From VBDM01 sp035499735 (GTDB lineage: Bacteria > Pseudomonadota > Gammaproteobacteria > Burkholderiales > SG8-39), in NCBI GenBank assembly GCA_035499735.1, contig DATJYC010000011.1, positions 48,336 to 112,335 on the forward strand: DNA of 64,000 nucleotides. The letters run 5' to 3'. Below the pieces are notes generated by a model that did no database searches, was not told the origin of the DNA, and was given only the letters and a program-made list of their open reading frames with translations. Positions 51,273-60,333 of the stretch are shown piece after piece (within the stretch, counting starts at the first letter, position 1; every line of letters begins with the position of its first letter). Made by a program: the position numbers and the translations under genes.

Positions 51273-52160
51273 ATGCAGATCCTCGAGCGCATCGTCTCGG
51301 TCATCGCGCCGGTCTTCCTGATCATCGCGATCGGCTACGGCTACGGGCGACGCAACAAGCCCGACCTTAAGACCTTCAACCACGTCTCGTTGCACGTGCT
51401 GGGGCCGCTTCTGGTGTTCACGTCGCTCGCCGGCGAGGATTTCCAGCTCAGAGGCAACGTCGCGTTTGTCGCCGCAGGGGTCATCGTGATCCTCGCCTCG
51501 GGGCTGATTGCCTGGCCGATCGCGCGCCTGGCGCGCGTCAGCCCCCGGACCTTCGTGCCGCCGATGATGTTCAACAACTGCGGCAACATGGGCCTGCCGC
51601 TGGCGGTGCTCGCGTTCGGCAGGCCGGGCCTCGCGGCAATGGTGCTGATGTTGGTGGCGAGCACGCTTCTGCAGTTCACCCTGGGAAGCCGCATCGTCAG
51701 CCGGCACGCCGAGTGGAGGGCGCTCGCCACCTCGCCGATGATCATCGCGAGCGCGCTCGGGCTGCTCTTCGCTGCCCTCTCGTGGAATGTCCCGGTGGCG
51801 CTGATGCCAGGGCTGAAGATGCTGGGCGATGCGACGCTGCCGATGATGCTGTTCGCGCTCGGCGCGCGCCTCATCGACCTGTCGAGCCGCGGCTGGCAGC
51901 TCGGCGTGCTCGGCGCCGTGGTGTGTCCGCTCGCCGGGTTCGCCGGGGCATACCTCGCCCAATTCGCGTTGCATCTTCCGGAGGAGCAGTTCGCCCAGCT
52001 CATGCTGTTCGCGAGCCTCCCGCCCGCGGCGCTCAACTACCTGCTCGCCGAGCGCTACAACCAGGAGCCCGAGCGCGTCGCTTCACTGGTGCTCATCGGC
52101 AACGCGCTCGCGATCGTGTTCGTACCGCTGGGGCTGACGCTGGGACTGCACCCCGTGTAG
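51273..52160 (+). CDS. AEC family transporter (auxin efflux carrier-like permease)
   Basis: The 295-residue protein has about ten membrane helices in two halves. AEC marks are APVFLIIAIGYGYGRR at the start, FNNCGNMGLPLAVLAFG in the middle and a late helix pair ending LGLTLGLHPV. These secondary carriers move organic acids such as malate or malonate out of or into the cell. The ATG at 51273 is chosen because the upstream ATG lies within a TATAAT. Confidence 0.88.
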   Translation: MQILERIVSVIAPVFLIIAIGYGYGRRNKPDLKTFNHVSLHVLGPLLVFTSLAGEDFQLRGNVAFVAAGVIVILASGLIAWPIARLARVSPRTFVPPMMFNNCGNMGLPLAVLAFGRPGLAAMVLMLVASTLLQFTLGSRIVSRHAEWRALATSPMIIASALGLLFAALSWNVPVALMPGLKMLGDATLPMMLFALGARLIDLSSRGWQLGVLGAVVCPLAGFAGAYLAQFALHLPEEQFAQLMLFASLPPAALNYLLAERYNQEPERVASLVLIGNALAIVFVPLGLTLGLHPV

Positions 52161-52172
52161 GGAAGTGCGCTG

Positions 52173-53684
52173 CTACTTCTGGGCGGCGGAGACCTTGATG
52201 GTATTCGCGGACTTGGCGCGAGCCTTGGCGGGTCGGTAGATCACAAGGCGCTGGCCCGTCGTGAGAACCCCGACGTGGTTCCAGCGCAGCAAGCTGTCGG
52301 TGCTGACGTGGTATCGCCTTGCGATGCCGTAGAGGGTCTCGCCCTTGCGCACGATGTGGATCGCTCCTCCTCTGCGCGCTGGCGGCAGCGCCGGCTGGCG
52401 GAACACCGCGGGCAGGGGTTCGGCGCCCGCGCTCGACCCCTTGACGGGCAGCAGCAGCTCGAATCCCGGCTTGACCCGGGTCCTCGAGGTGATCCCGTTC
52501 GCCAGCTTGAGCTTCGACACGGCGATGCCATGCCTCGCGGCGAGCCTGTCGAGGCTGTCGCCCTGTTTCATCGTGTAGGGTTGCCACGACGTGAGCGGCC
52601 CCGGGTAGGCCTCGAGGTTCCGCTCGAAGGCGTCGACGCGATCCGCGGGCAGCACCAGCGACTGGGTGTGGGGTCCGGAGATCATCGGGCGGTTGATCGC
52701 GGGATTGAGCGCGATCAGGTCTTCGACCGACATTTCCGCAAACTTGGCCGCGAGACGGATATCGATCGCCGTCGGCGTCGGAACCGTCGCGAAGTAAGGC
52801 TCGTTCGGAATCGGCTCGAGCGTGATGCCGAAGGCCTCGGGGTTGGCGATGATGTTCTTCAGCGCCTGCAGCTTGGGAACATAGCCGCGAGTCTCGGACG
52901 GCACCTTCAGGTTCTGATAATCGGTCGGCAGGCCCTTGACGCGGTTTCTTTCGATGGCCCGGGCGACGCCGTTCTCGCCGAGGTTGTACGAGGCGAGCGC
53001 GAGGTGCCAGTCGCCGTAGAGGTCGTACAGGGCCTGCAGGTAGTCGAGCGCCGCATTGGTGGAGGCGATGATGTCGCGTCGCTCGTCGGCCCACCAGTTC
53101 TGCGTCAACTGGTGCTTCTTGCCCGTTGAGGGAATGAACTGCCACAGGCCGGACGCGTGCGAGCGGGAGTACGCCATGGGATTGAATGCGCTCTCGACCA
53201 TCGGCAGGAGCGCGATCTCGGTCGGCATGCCGCGCTTGTCCACCTCCTCGACGATGTAGTACAGATACAGCTTGCTGCGCTCGACCATTCGCTTCAGATA
53301 GTCGGACTGGCCTGCGTACCAGCGCTCACGGACTCCCACGAGGGGGCCGTCGAGATTGTCCATCGAGAAGCCGCCGCGAATGCGGTCCCAGAGGTCGTCG
53401 GCCGGCCGTGCGAGGTCCACCTGGCGCGGCGCTTCGACCTCCTTGCTCTCCTGCGGCGCGGCGGCCGGGGCGGGGGCCGCTGCGACGGTCGCAGAAGGCC
53501 GAGTGGCGGCGGCTGCGGGCAGCGGGGGCGGAGGAACCGGCAGCGGCAGCGCGGTCTGAGGGGGCGGGTTGTCGCCGGTGACCGATTCCGGACTCCAGGG
53601 AATCTGGGAGCACGCAGCCGCCAGGACGCAGGCAGACGCTGCGAGGCCAAGTCGTATATTCTTATGTATCAGACGGTTATTCAT
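52173..53684 (-). CDS. mltD: Membrane-bound lytic murein transglycosylase D with LysM repeats
   Basis: The 503-residue lipoprotein has a lipobox AAAC (Cys25), a long Pro/Ala linker, and a lysozyme-like domain (about 105-290) with the catalytic Glu in ALLPMVESAFNP and SGLWQFIPSTGKKH. Two LysM domains follow: YTMKQGDSLDRLAARHGI and HIVRKGETLYGIARRYHV. It cleaves peptidoglycan between MurNAc and GlcNAc from the outer-membrane side. Its 3' end is 12 bases from that of the convergent AEC gene. Confidence 0.93.
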   Translation of the reverse strand: MNNRLIHKNIRLGLAASACVLAAACSQIPWSPESVTGDNPPPQTALPLPVPPPPLPAAAATRPSATVAAAPAPAAAPQESKEVEAPRQVDLARPADDLWDRIRGGFSMDNLDGPLVGVRERWYAGQSDYLKRMVERSKLYLYYIVEEVDKRGMPTEIALLPMVESAFNPMAYSRSHASGLWQFIPSTGKKHQLTQNWWADERRDIIASTNAALDYLQALYDLYGDWHLALASYNLGENGVARAIERNRVKGLPTDYQNLKVPSETRGYVPKLQALKNIIANPEAFGITLEPIPNEPYFATVPTPTAIDIRLAAKFAEMSVEDLIALNPAINRPMISGPHTQSLVLPADRVDAFERNLEAYPGPLTSWQPYTMKQGDSLDRLAARHGIAVSKLKLANGITSRTRVKPGFELLLPVKGSSAGAEPLPAVFRQPALPPARRGGAIHIVRKGETLYGIARRYHVSTDSLLRWNHVGVLTTGQRLVIYRPAKARAKSANTIKVSAAQK

Positions 53685-53711
53685 TATTGTTCACGAAACA
53701 CAAGAGCCGCG

Positions 53712-53739
53712 ATAGTACCATGCCTTTGCACCCGGTCAA
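53712..53739 (-). promoter_or_regulatory. Probable promoter of mltD
   Basis: On the minus strand TTGACC (53739-53734) and TACTAT (53717-53712) are 16 bases apart. Transcription would start near 53705, about 20 bases before the mltD ATG. The remainder of the 140-base gap up to gloB shows no other gene. Confidence 0.55.
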
Positions 53740-53824
53740 GCGAGGAAAAGCGATCCACCGAATGACGCAACTAACGCGCCAGGCGGCGGGGGGTATCAGC
53801 CGAAAGCGGAAATTTTCGACAGGC

Positions 53825-54598
53825 TCAGAACTCGTTCTTCCACTGGCGCAGCGCCGCGAAAACGCTCGCGGGATCGGTAAGCCGCTTGCCGAGGTACTTG
53901 TTGGCGGAGGCGATGACCGCGGGCCGCGTGACGCGGACGAAGGGATTGGTCGCCCTCTCGCGGCCGATGGTCGACGGCAGCGTCGGGCGGTTGTCGCGCC
54001 GCAGGCGCGCGTCGCTTCCCTCGCGCTCGACCAGCGCCGCGTTGTCCGGCTCCACCGCCTTCGCGAATCCGATGTTCGCCAGGGTGTACTCGTGCCCGCA
54101 ATAGACGAGCGTCTCATCGGGCAGCGCCATCAGCTTCTCGAGCGAGGCGTACAACTGCTGCGGTGTGCCTTCGAATGCCTTGCCGCAGCCGCATGCAAAG
54201 AGCGTGTCGCCACAGAACAGCATGTTTGCCCCATAATACGCGACGTGCGCGCGCGTGTGCCCGGGAATGTCGAGCACGTCGAACGACACGCCCAGCGGCT
54301 CGAGGGAGACACGGTCTCCTCCTCCGACCGTCCGGGTGAGCGTCGCGATCGGCTCACCGCGCGGTCCGTACACCGGGACTTTGCGGGTCTGAAGAAGCTC
54401 GGCGATTCCCCCGACATGATCCTGGTGATGATGCGTGGCCAGGATCGCGGTCAACTGGACGTCCTCCGCCGCAAGGTACTCGAGCACAGGACGCGCTTCG
54501 CCCGGGTCGACCACGGCGGCGAAGCGGCCCTTGCGCAGAGTCCAGACGTAGTTGTCCTTGAACGCGCGCAACGGGACAACTTCGAGTTCGTCGGACAT
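53825..54598 (-). CDS. gloB: Hydroxyacylglutathione hydrolase (glyoxalase II)
   Basis: The 257-residue metallo-beta-lactamase-fold enzyme hydrolyses S-lactoylglutathione. The metal motif THHHQDHVGG is at about 55-64 (His56, His58, Asp60, His61), the bridging LFCGDTLFACGCGKAFEGT follows, and YCGHEYTLANIGFA is the third metal site with the glutathione-contact Tyr. The ATG at 54598 (MSDELEVVPLRAF) is preferred over a longer frame reaching into the divergent promoter region. Confidence 0.94.
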   Translation of the reverse strand: MSDELEVVPLRAFKDNYVWTLRKGRFAAVVDPGEARPVLEYLAAEDVQLTAILATHHHQDHVGGIAELLQTRKVPVYGPRGEPIATLTRTVGGGDRVSLEPLGVSFDVLDIPGHTRAHVAYYGANMLFCGDTLFACGCGKAFEGTPQQLYASLEKLMALPDETLVYCGHEYTLANIGFAKAVEPDNAALVEREGSDARLRRDNRPTLPSTIGRERATNPFVRVTRPAVIASANKYLGKRLTDPASVFAALRQWKNEF

Positions 54599-54627
54599 GA
54601 TTATCGCGCTGTGGAGTGTGTGCAGTG

Positions 54628-55371
54628 ATGCTGCAGAACTCAATGCTAGCGGATTGGTTCGAAACTCCCAAGGGTGCCTACGTGCTGGGCTGGGAGCGCA
54701 AGCAGTTCGACGCCGCAGTGGAGGACGTCTTCGGCTACAACGCGGTGCAGGTCGGCCTTCCGGGCCTGGATTTCCTGCGCGAGTCGCGCATTCCCCTCAA
54801 GCTCCGGGCCGGCGTGGAGCAGGGCTGCAACCTCCGTTCCGACCCGGTGCAGCTGCCGCTCGCCTCGCAGAGCATCGACCTCGTCGTCCTGCCACACGTG
54901 CTCGAGTTCTGCGCGCAGCCGCACGCCATACTTCGCGAAGCCGAGCGCGTGCTCATGCCCGAGGGCAGCGTCGTGATCTCGGGATTCAATCCCCTCTCGC
55001 TGTGGGGCGCGGCACGGGCGCTGGGCTGGGAGCGGCGGCGCCATCCCGGCTGCGGCCGGTACATCGGGCTGCTGCGTCTCAAGGACTGGCTCGCGCTCCT
55101 CGGCTTGGAGCTCAATGGCGGCCGCTTCGGCTGCTACGCGCCGCCGTTCTCGCAGGGACGCTGGCTCGAGCGCTTCGGCTTCATGGAGAAGGCGGGCGAG
55201 CGCTGGTGGCCGATCTGCGGCAGCGTCTACGTGGTGCGCGCGGTGAAGCGCGTCGTCGGGATGCGCCTGGTGACGCCCAATTGGAGGGACAAACGCGTGG
55301 CGAAGAAGACCCTGGCGCCGGTGACCCAGAGGGAAAACGGGCTGCATGTCGAGAAGCGCGAGCGGCGCTGA
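54628..55371 (+). CDS. Class I SAM-dependent methyltransferase (gloB-rnhA linked family)
   Basis: The 247-residue protein lacks a classic glycine-rich motif I but has the later methyltransferase motifs: LPLASQSIDLVVLPHVLEFCAQPHAILREAERVLMPEGSVVISGFNP, matching motifs II-III of the Methyltransf_11 family. The C terminus is basic. It is divergent from gloB and overlaps rnhA by 26 bases, an order common in betaproteobacteria. Target unknown. The ATG at 54628 is favoured; a GTG at 54616 would add four residues. Confidence 0.82.
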   Translation: MLQNSMLADWFETPKGAYVLGWERKQFDAAVEDVFGYNAVQVGLPGLDFLRESRIPLKLRAGVEQGCNLRSDPVQLPLASQSIDLVVLPHVLEFCAQPHAILREAERVLMPEGSVVISGFNPLSLWGAARALGWERRRHPGCGRYIGLLRLKDWLALLGLELNGGRFGCYAPPFSQGRWLERFGFMEKAGERWWPICGSVYVVRAVKRVVGMRLVTPNWRDKRVAKKTLAPVTQRENGLHVEKRERR

Positions 55372-55810
55372 GGCGGTGCGGATCTACGCCGACGGCGCGT
55401 GCAAGGGCAACCCGGGTCCGGGCGGCTGGGGCGCGATCGTCAGGGCGGGCGGCTCCGAGCGCGAGCTGTACGGCGGCGAGCGCCAGACGACCAACAACCG
55501 CATGGAGCTCACCGCGGTCATCCGCGCCCTCGAATCGATCGAGGCGCCGAGCGGCGTGGAGGTCTACACCGACTCGCAGTACGTGCAGAAAGGGATCAGC
55601 GAGTGGCTCCCAGACTGGAAGCGGCGCGGCTGGCGCACTGCGGACAAGAAGCCCGTGAAGAACGTCGACCTGTGGCAGCGCCTCGAGCGCGCGGCGGCGG
55701 CCCATCGTGTGAGCTGGCACTGGATCAAGGGCCACGCCGGGCACCCGGAGAACGAGCGCGCGGACGCGCTGGCGAACCGCGGGGCCGAGGAGCTTACTCC
55801 TTCATCGTGA
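55346..55810 (+). CDS. rnhA: Ribonuclease HI
   Basis: The 154-residue enzyme removes RNA from RNA/DNA hybrids. The four acidic active-site residues are Asp16 (YADGACKGNPGPGGWG), Glu54 (NRMELTAVI), Asp76 (YTDSQYV) and Asp140 (ERADALA); the basic handle WKRRGWRTADKKPVKN is present. The gene overlaps both the methyltransferase start side and, at its 3' end, the convergent outer-membrane factor by 17 bases. In relatives dnaQ follows directly; here it is 6.4 kb away. Confidence 0.96.
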   Translation: MSRSASGAEAVRIYADGACKGNPGPGGWGAIVRAGGSERELYGGERQTTNNRMELTAVIRALESIEAPSGVEVYTDSQYVQKGISEWLPDWKRRGWRTADKKPVKNVDLWQRLERAAAAHRVSWHWIKGHAGHPENERADALANRGAEELTPSS

Positions 55811-57203
55811 CCTGATCCGGCGTCCATCCGCCGCCGAGCGACTTCATCAGATCGACCGTGGCCGAGAGCAGCGCCTGACGGTTGCGCAGCGCGGCGATCT
55901 CGCTCAGGTTGGCCTGGCGCTGCGCGTCCAGCACTTCGAGGTAGGGCGAATAGCCCGCGTCGTAGCGCATGCGCGACAGGCGCAGCGCCCGGCGCGCGGC
56001 GTCGACGCTGGCCTGATAGTCCCGCTCGGCCGAGGCCGTGGACCGCACCGAGGAAAGCGCGTCGGCGACCTCGCGGAAGGCCGTCTCCACCGACTGCTGG
56101 TATACCGCGGTCGCCTGATGCTGCCGGGCGATCGCCGCGTCGGTGAGGCCCCGGTACCGGCCCCAGTCGAGGAGCGGCATGCTCACCCCCAGGCCCAGAG
56201 ACCAGATCGAGGAGCCGCCGTTGACGGCATTGGCGAGCGTCGTGCTCTCGCCGCCGCCGAATCCCGTCAGTGTGAACGTCGGGAACATCGACGCCTTGGC
56301 GACGCCGATCTGCGCGTTCGCCGACGCGAGCTGCTGCTCGGCCTGCTGCACGTCGGGGCGCCGCTCGAGCAGCGCCGAGGGCAGCCCGGCGGGCGGCAGG
56401 GCAGGAGTCGGGAGCGCGCGGATGTCGCCGCCGGGAAGCGCCAGATCGAGCCGGCCGGTGAAGGTCGCGAGCTGGTGCTCGAACAGCGCGCGCTGGCGCT
56501 GCAGCTCCTTCAGTTGGACGGTGATGTCGGCCAGCGCGCCCTCGGCCTGCGCGATCTCGAGGTCGGAGGCGATGCCGCCCCGGGCGCGGGCCCGCACGTA
56601 GTCGAGAGACTCCTTGCGGGTGACGATCGTCTCGCGCGTGACGATGATCTGCGCGTCGAAGGAGCGCAGGGCGAAATAGGTTTGCGCGGTCAGGCCGGCG
56701 AGCGTCAGCGCGACCACGTCCCGCGCGTACCGCGTGGCGAGGTATTGCGCGCGGAACGACTCGGCCTGGCGGCGCAGGCGCCCCCAGAAATCCAGCTCGT
56801 ACGAGGTCGACAAGGCGAGGCGCACGTCGTTGCGGACCGGCGGAACGCCGGGAGGGGTGGGCACCGCGGTCGTGGTGCTGAACCGCGTCCGGTTCGCGCC
56901 GGCTCCCAGGTCGATCTCGGGGAGGAACGCCGCGTTGACGACGCGCAGGTTCGCGTCGGCCTCCTCGATGCGCGCCACCGCGAGCCGGATGTCGGCGTTG
57001 CGCTCGATCGCCGCGGCGACCAGGCCGTCGAGCACCGGGTCTCCGTAGAGCTTCCACCAGTCGGCGCGGACCGAGAGCGCGTCACCGGTGTCGGGCTCGG
57101 TGTAGGCCTTGGGCAACCCCAGGTCCGGCCGCTGGTAGTCGGGACCTACGGCACAGCCCGCGGCGAGGAGCGCGCAGGCGAGGAGGGCCCCGCGAGCGCT
57201 CAT
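55794..57203 (-). CDS. Outer-membrane efflux lipoprotein (OprM/NodT family)
   Basis: The 469-residue outer-membrane channel has a lipobox LLAAGC (Cys17) followed by AVGPDYQRPDLGLPKAY, typical of OprM. Two long helical repeats have the ADANLRVVNAAFLPEIDL and QQLASANAQIGVAKASMFPTFTL segments. It completes the tripartite pump with the two upstream genes. Its ATG overlaps the stop of the RND gene by four bases; the longer upstream frame is antisense noise. Confidence 0.94.
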   Translation of the reverse strand: MSARGALLACALLAAGCAVGPDYQRPDLGLPKAYTEPDTGDALSVRADWWKLYGDPVLDGLVAAAIERNADIRLAVARIEEADANLRVVNAAFLPEIDLGAGANRTRFSTTTAVPTPPGVPPVRNDVRLALSTSYELDFWGRLRRQAESFRAQYLATRYARDVVALTLAGLTAQTYFALRSFDAQIIVTRETIVTRKESLDYVRARARGGIASDLEIAQAEGALADITVQLKELQRQRALFEHQLATFTGRLDLALPGGDIRALPTPALPPAGLPSALLERRPDVQQAEQQLASANAQIGVAKASMFPTFTLTGFGGGESTTLANAVNGGSSIWSLGLGVSMPLLDWGRYRGLTDAAIARQHQATAVYQQSVETAFREVADALSSVRSTASAERDYQASVDAARRALRLSRMRYDAGYSPYLEVLDAQRQANLSEIAALRNRQALLSATVDLMKSLGGGWTPDQVTMKE

Positions 57204-60200
57204 GTGCCCGTCTCCTGGGTTGCCATCCCTTGGCGCTTCCGAGCCCTGCGCCCCGTGAGGAGGATGAAGAACAGAGGCACGAACAGCGTGGCGACGAAGG
57301 TGGCGGCGAGCATGCCGCCCTCGACGCCCGTGCCCATCGATCGCCGCGCGGCGCCGCCGGCGCCCGTGGCGAGCGCGAGCGGCAGCACGCCCAGCACGAA
57401 GGCGAGCGAGGTCATGACGATCGGGCGGAAGCGCTGGCGCGCCGCCGTCACCGCCGCGTCGAAGGCCGACATGCCCTGCGCGGCGTTCTGCGCGGCGAAT
57501 TCGACGATCAGGATGGCGTTCTTCGCGGCGAGTCCGATCAGCGTCACCAGGCCTATCTGGAAGTAGACGTCGTTGCTCATGCCCCGCAGGAGCACCGCGA
57601 GGAACGCGCCGAGCAACGCGAACGGAACCGAGAGCAGCACCGCCACCGGCAGCGACCAGCGCTCGTAGTTTGCCGACAGGATCAGGAACGCCATCACCAG
57701 CGCGAAGGAGAAGGCGATGACCGCGGCCCTGCCCGCGCGCTTTTCCTGGAAGGCCTGGCCGGTCCATTCCTGGGCGTAGCCGTCGGGGAGGGTCTCGCGC
57801 GCGACCTTCTCCACCGCGGCGATGCCCTGTCCCGAGCTCACCCCGGGGACGGTCGCCGCCAGGACCTTGGCGGACACGAAGCCGTTGAACCGGTCGATCT
57901 GGTCGGGCCCGACGACGGGCTGGATCCGGAGCAGACTCCCGAGCGGCAGCATCTGGCCCGTCGTTGCCGAGCGCACGTAGACGCTGCCGAGGTCTTCCGG
58001 GCGCGAGCGGAACTGCGATTCGGCCTGGATCTGGACGCGGAAGGTCCGCCCCGACTTGTTGAAGTCGTTGACGTAGAGCGCGCCCATGGTGCTCTGGAGA
58101 GCATCGAAGATGTCGGTTACGGGCACGCCGAGCGCCAGCGCCTTCTCGCGGTCGACCTCGACGAAGATCTGCGGCACGCTGGCGCGGAAGAAGGTATTGG
58201 TGGCGGTGAGATCGGGCTGCTTGCGCAGGTCTCCGAGGAACTGCTGGACCACGCCCGCGAGCTTTCTCGGGTCCGCGTCAGCGCGGGTCTGCAGGAACAT
58301 TTCCATGCCGCCCGCGGTCCCCAGGCCGCGGATGGGCACCGGGTTGAAGGCGAACACCAAACCTTCGGTCACGCCCGCGCCCCTGGCGCCCACGAACTTG
58401 ACGATGTCGTCGGCCGCGGCGGACCGCTCGTCCCAGGGCTTGAGGGTGATGAACAGGGTGGCGGAGCTCGTCTTGTTGCCGCCGCCGATCAGGTCGAAAC
58501 CGTTGATCATGAAGACGTGCTCGACCGCCGGGTGCTCCGTGAGCGCCTTCTGCATCGCCGAGCCGACCTTGCCGGTGCGCGAGAGCGTGGCGCCGTCGGG
58601 CAGCACCACCGCGCCGAACAGGTAGCCCTGGTCCTCCAGGGGAACTAGGCTCCCCGGCACGGTCCGCAGCAGCCCTGCCGTGGCGGCGATCACCAGCGCG
58701 AACATCAGGAGCGAGGCCACGGCGTGGTTCGCCACCCAGCGCACTCCGTTCGTGTACACCGACACCAGTGCGGCGAAGCCCCGGTTGAACGGCCGGAACA
58801 GGCGCGATTCGCCGTGCGAGCGCTTCAGCAGCAGCGCGCACAGCGCCGGGGTGAGGGTGAGCGCTACAACGCCCGAGATGACGACCGCGGTGGCGACCGT
58901 CACGGCGAACTGCTGGTAGAGGCGCCCCGCGAGGCCGCCGAGGAACGCGACCGGAACGAACACCGAGCACAGCACCAGCTCGATGGCGATGATGGCGCCC
59001 GTCACCTCGCGCATCGATTCGATAGCCGCCTCCCTGGGCGAGAGGTCCTTCTCCGCCATCAGGCGCTCGACGTTCTCCAGCACGACGATCGCGTCGTCGA
59101 CCACGATACCCGTGGCGAGCACGATCGCGAACAGCGTGAGCGTGTTGATCGAGTAGCCGAACACGTACAGCCCGCCGAAGGCGCCGATGAGCGAGATCGG
59201 AACCGCGATGAACGGAATCAGCGTGGCGCGCCAGCTCTGCAGGAAGATGAACACCACCGCGAGCACGAGCAGCGCCGCGACGAACAGGGTGTGCACGACC
59301 TCCCGGATCGAGGACTGCACGAAGCGCGTCGTGTCGAACGGAATGATGTAGCTTACGCCCGTCGGGAAGCCTTTCGCGATCTCGTCCATGGCCTTGCGCA
59401 CGTTGCTCGCGACGTTGAGCGCGTTGGCGCCCGACTGCAGGAAGATCGCGGTGCCGATGGTCGGCCTGCCGTCGACCGTGGTGTAGGAGTCGTAGTTGAT
59501 GGCGCCGAGCTCGATTCTCGCGATGTCGCGGATGCGCAGCACCCCGCCCGGGCCGCTCGAGCGCAGCACGATGTTGCCGAATTCCTCGGGCTGCACCAGG
59601 CGCCCCTGCGCGGTGACCGTATAGATGAGCGACTGGTCGTCGGGCGCCGGGTCCTGCCCGATCCTGCCCGCCGCGTACTGATTGTTCTGAGCGCGGATCG
59701 CGCCAGCGACGTCGGTCGCGGTGATGCCGAGTTGCGCCATCTTGTCGGGGCGCAGCCAGATGCGCATCGAGTAGTCGCGCGCGCCGAAGATGGTCGCGTC
59801 CGCGACGCCGGGGACGCGCTTGAGCACGTCGAGCGCGTTGATGGTCATGAAGTTGGACAGGTACAGCGTGTCGTAGCGCGGATCGGACGAGGTCACCGCC
59901 ACGAAGAGCAGGATATCGAGCGAGCGCTTCTGCACGACCACTCCGGTGCGGCGCACGTCGTCGGGCAGCCGCGGCAGCGCGATCTGTACCCGGTTGTTGA
60001 CCTGTATGGTGGCGTTGTTGATGTCGGTCCCGACCTCGAAGGTGCAGGTGATCGTCAGGGTGCCGTTCGAGGAGGAGGTCGACTGGTAATACAGCAGCCC
60101 CTCGACGCCCGAGAGCTGCTCCTCGATCGGCGCCGCGACCGTGCGCGACAGCGTTTCGGCGCTCGCGCCCGGGAGCGTCGCGGTGATGGTCACCGTGGGC

Positions 60201-60322
60201 GGGGCGATCTCGGGGTATTGCGCGATCGGCAGGACCTGCGAGGCGACCAGGCCGGCGAGCGTGAAGATGATCGAGATGACCGAGGCGAAGATCGGCCGCT
60301 CGATGAAGAATTTCGAGAACAC
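57200..60322 (-). CDS. RND multidrug efflux transporter (HAE1 family, AcrB/MexB-like)
   Basis: The 1040-residue inner-membrane pump uses the proton gradient to expel hydrophobic compounds. It has FSKFFIERPIFASVISII at the start (helix 1), the proton-relay Asp-Asp in TGIVVDDAIVVLENVERLM, the relay Lys in LIGLAAKNAILIVEFA, and two large periplasmic loops. The start is the GTG at 60322, which gives the standard MexB N terminus, 11 bases after the adaptor gene; the 50 extra residues upstream only read through the adaptor in another frame. Confidence 0.95.
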   Translation of the reverse strand: MFSKFFIERPIFASVISIIFTLAGLVASQVLPIAQYPEIAPPTVTITATLPGASAETLSRTVAAPIEEQLSGVEGLLYYQSTSSSNGTLTITCTFEVGTDINNATIQVNNRVQIALPRLPDDVRRTGVVVQKRSLDILLFVAVTSSDPRYDTLYLSNFMTINALDVLKRVPGVADATIFGARDYSMRIWLRPDKMAQLGITATDVAGAIRAQNNQYAAGRIGQDPAPDDQSLIYTVTAQGRLVQPEEFGNIVLRSSGPGGVLRIRDIARIELGAINYDSYTTVDGRPTIGTAIFLQSGANALNVASNVRKAMDEIAKGFPTGVSYIIPFDTTRFVQSSIREVVHTLFVAALLVLAVVFIFLQSWRATLIPFIAVPISLIGAFGGLYVFGYSINTLTLFAIVLATGIVVDDAIVVLENVERLMAEKDLSPREAAIESMREVTGAIIAIELVLCSVFVPVAFLGGLAGRLYQQFAVTVATAVVISGVVALTLTPALCALLLKRSHGESRLFRPFNRGFAALVSVYTNGVRWVANHAVASLLMFALVIAATAGLLRTVPGSLVPLEDQGYLFGAVVLPDGATLSRTGKVGSAMQKALTEHPAVEHVFMINGFDLIGGGNKTSSATLFITLKPWDERSAAADDIVKFVGARGAGVTEGLVFAFNPVPIRGLGTAGGMEMFLQTRADADPRKLAGVVQQFLGDLRKQPDLTATNTFFRASVPQIFVEVDREKALALGVPVTDIFDALQSTMGALYVNDFNKSGRTFRVQIQAESQFRSRPEDLGSVYVRSATTGQMLPLGSLLRIQPVVGPDQIDRFNGFVSAKVLAATVPGVSSGQGIAAVEKVARETLPDGYAQEWTGQAFQEKRAGRAAVIAFSFALVMAFLILSANYERWSLPVAVLLSVPFALLGAFLAVLLRGMSNDVYFQIGLVTLIGLAAKNAILIVEFAAQNAAQGMSAFDAAVTAARQRFRPIVMTSLAFVLGVLPLALATGAGGAARRSMGTGVEGGMLAATFVATLFVPLFFILLTGRRARKRQGMATQETGT

Positions 60323-60333
60323 CGCGCTCGAGG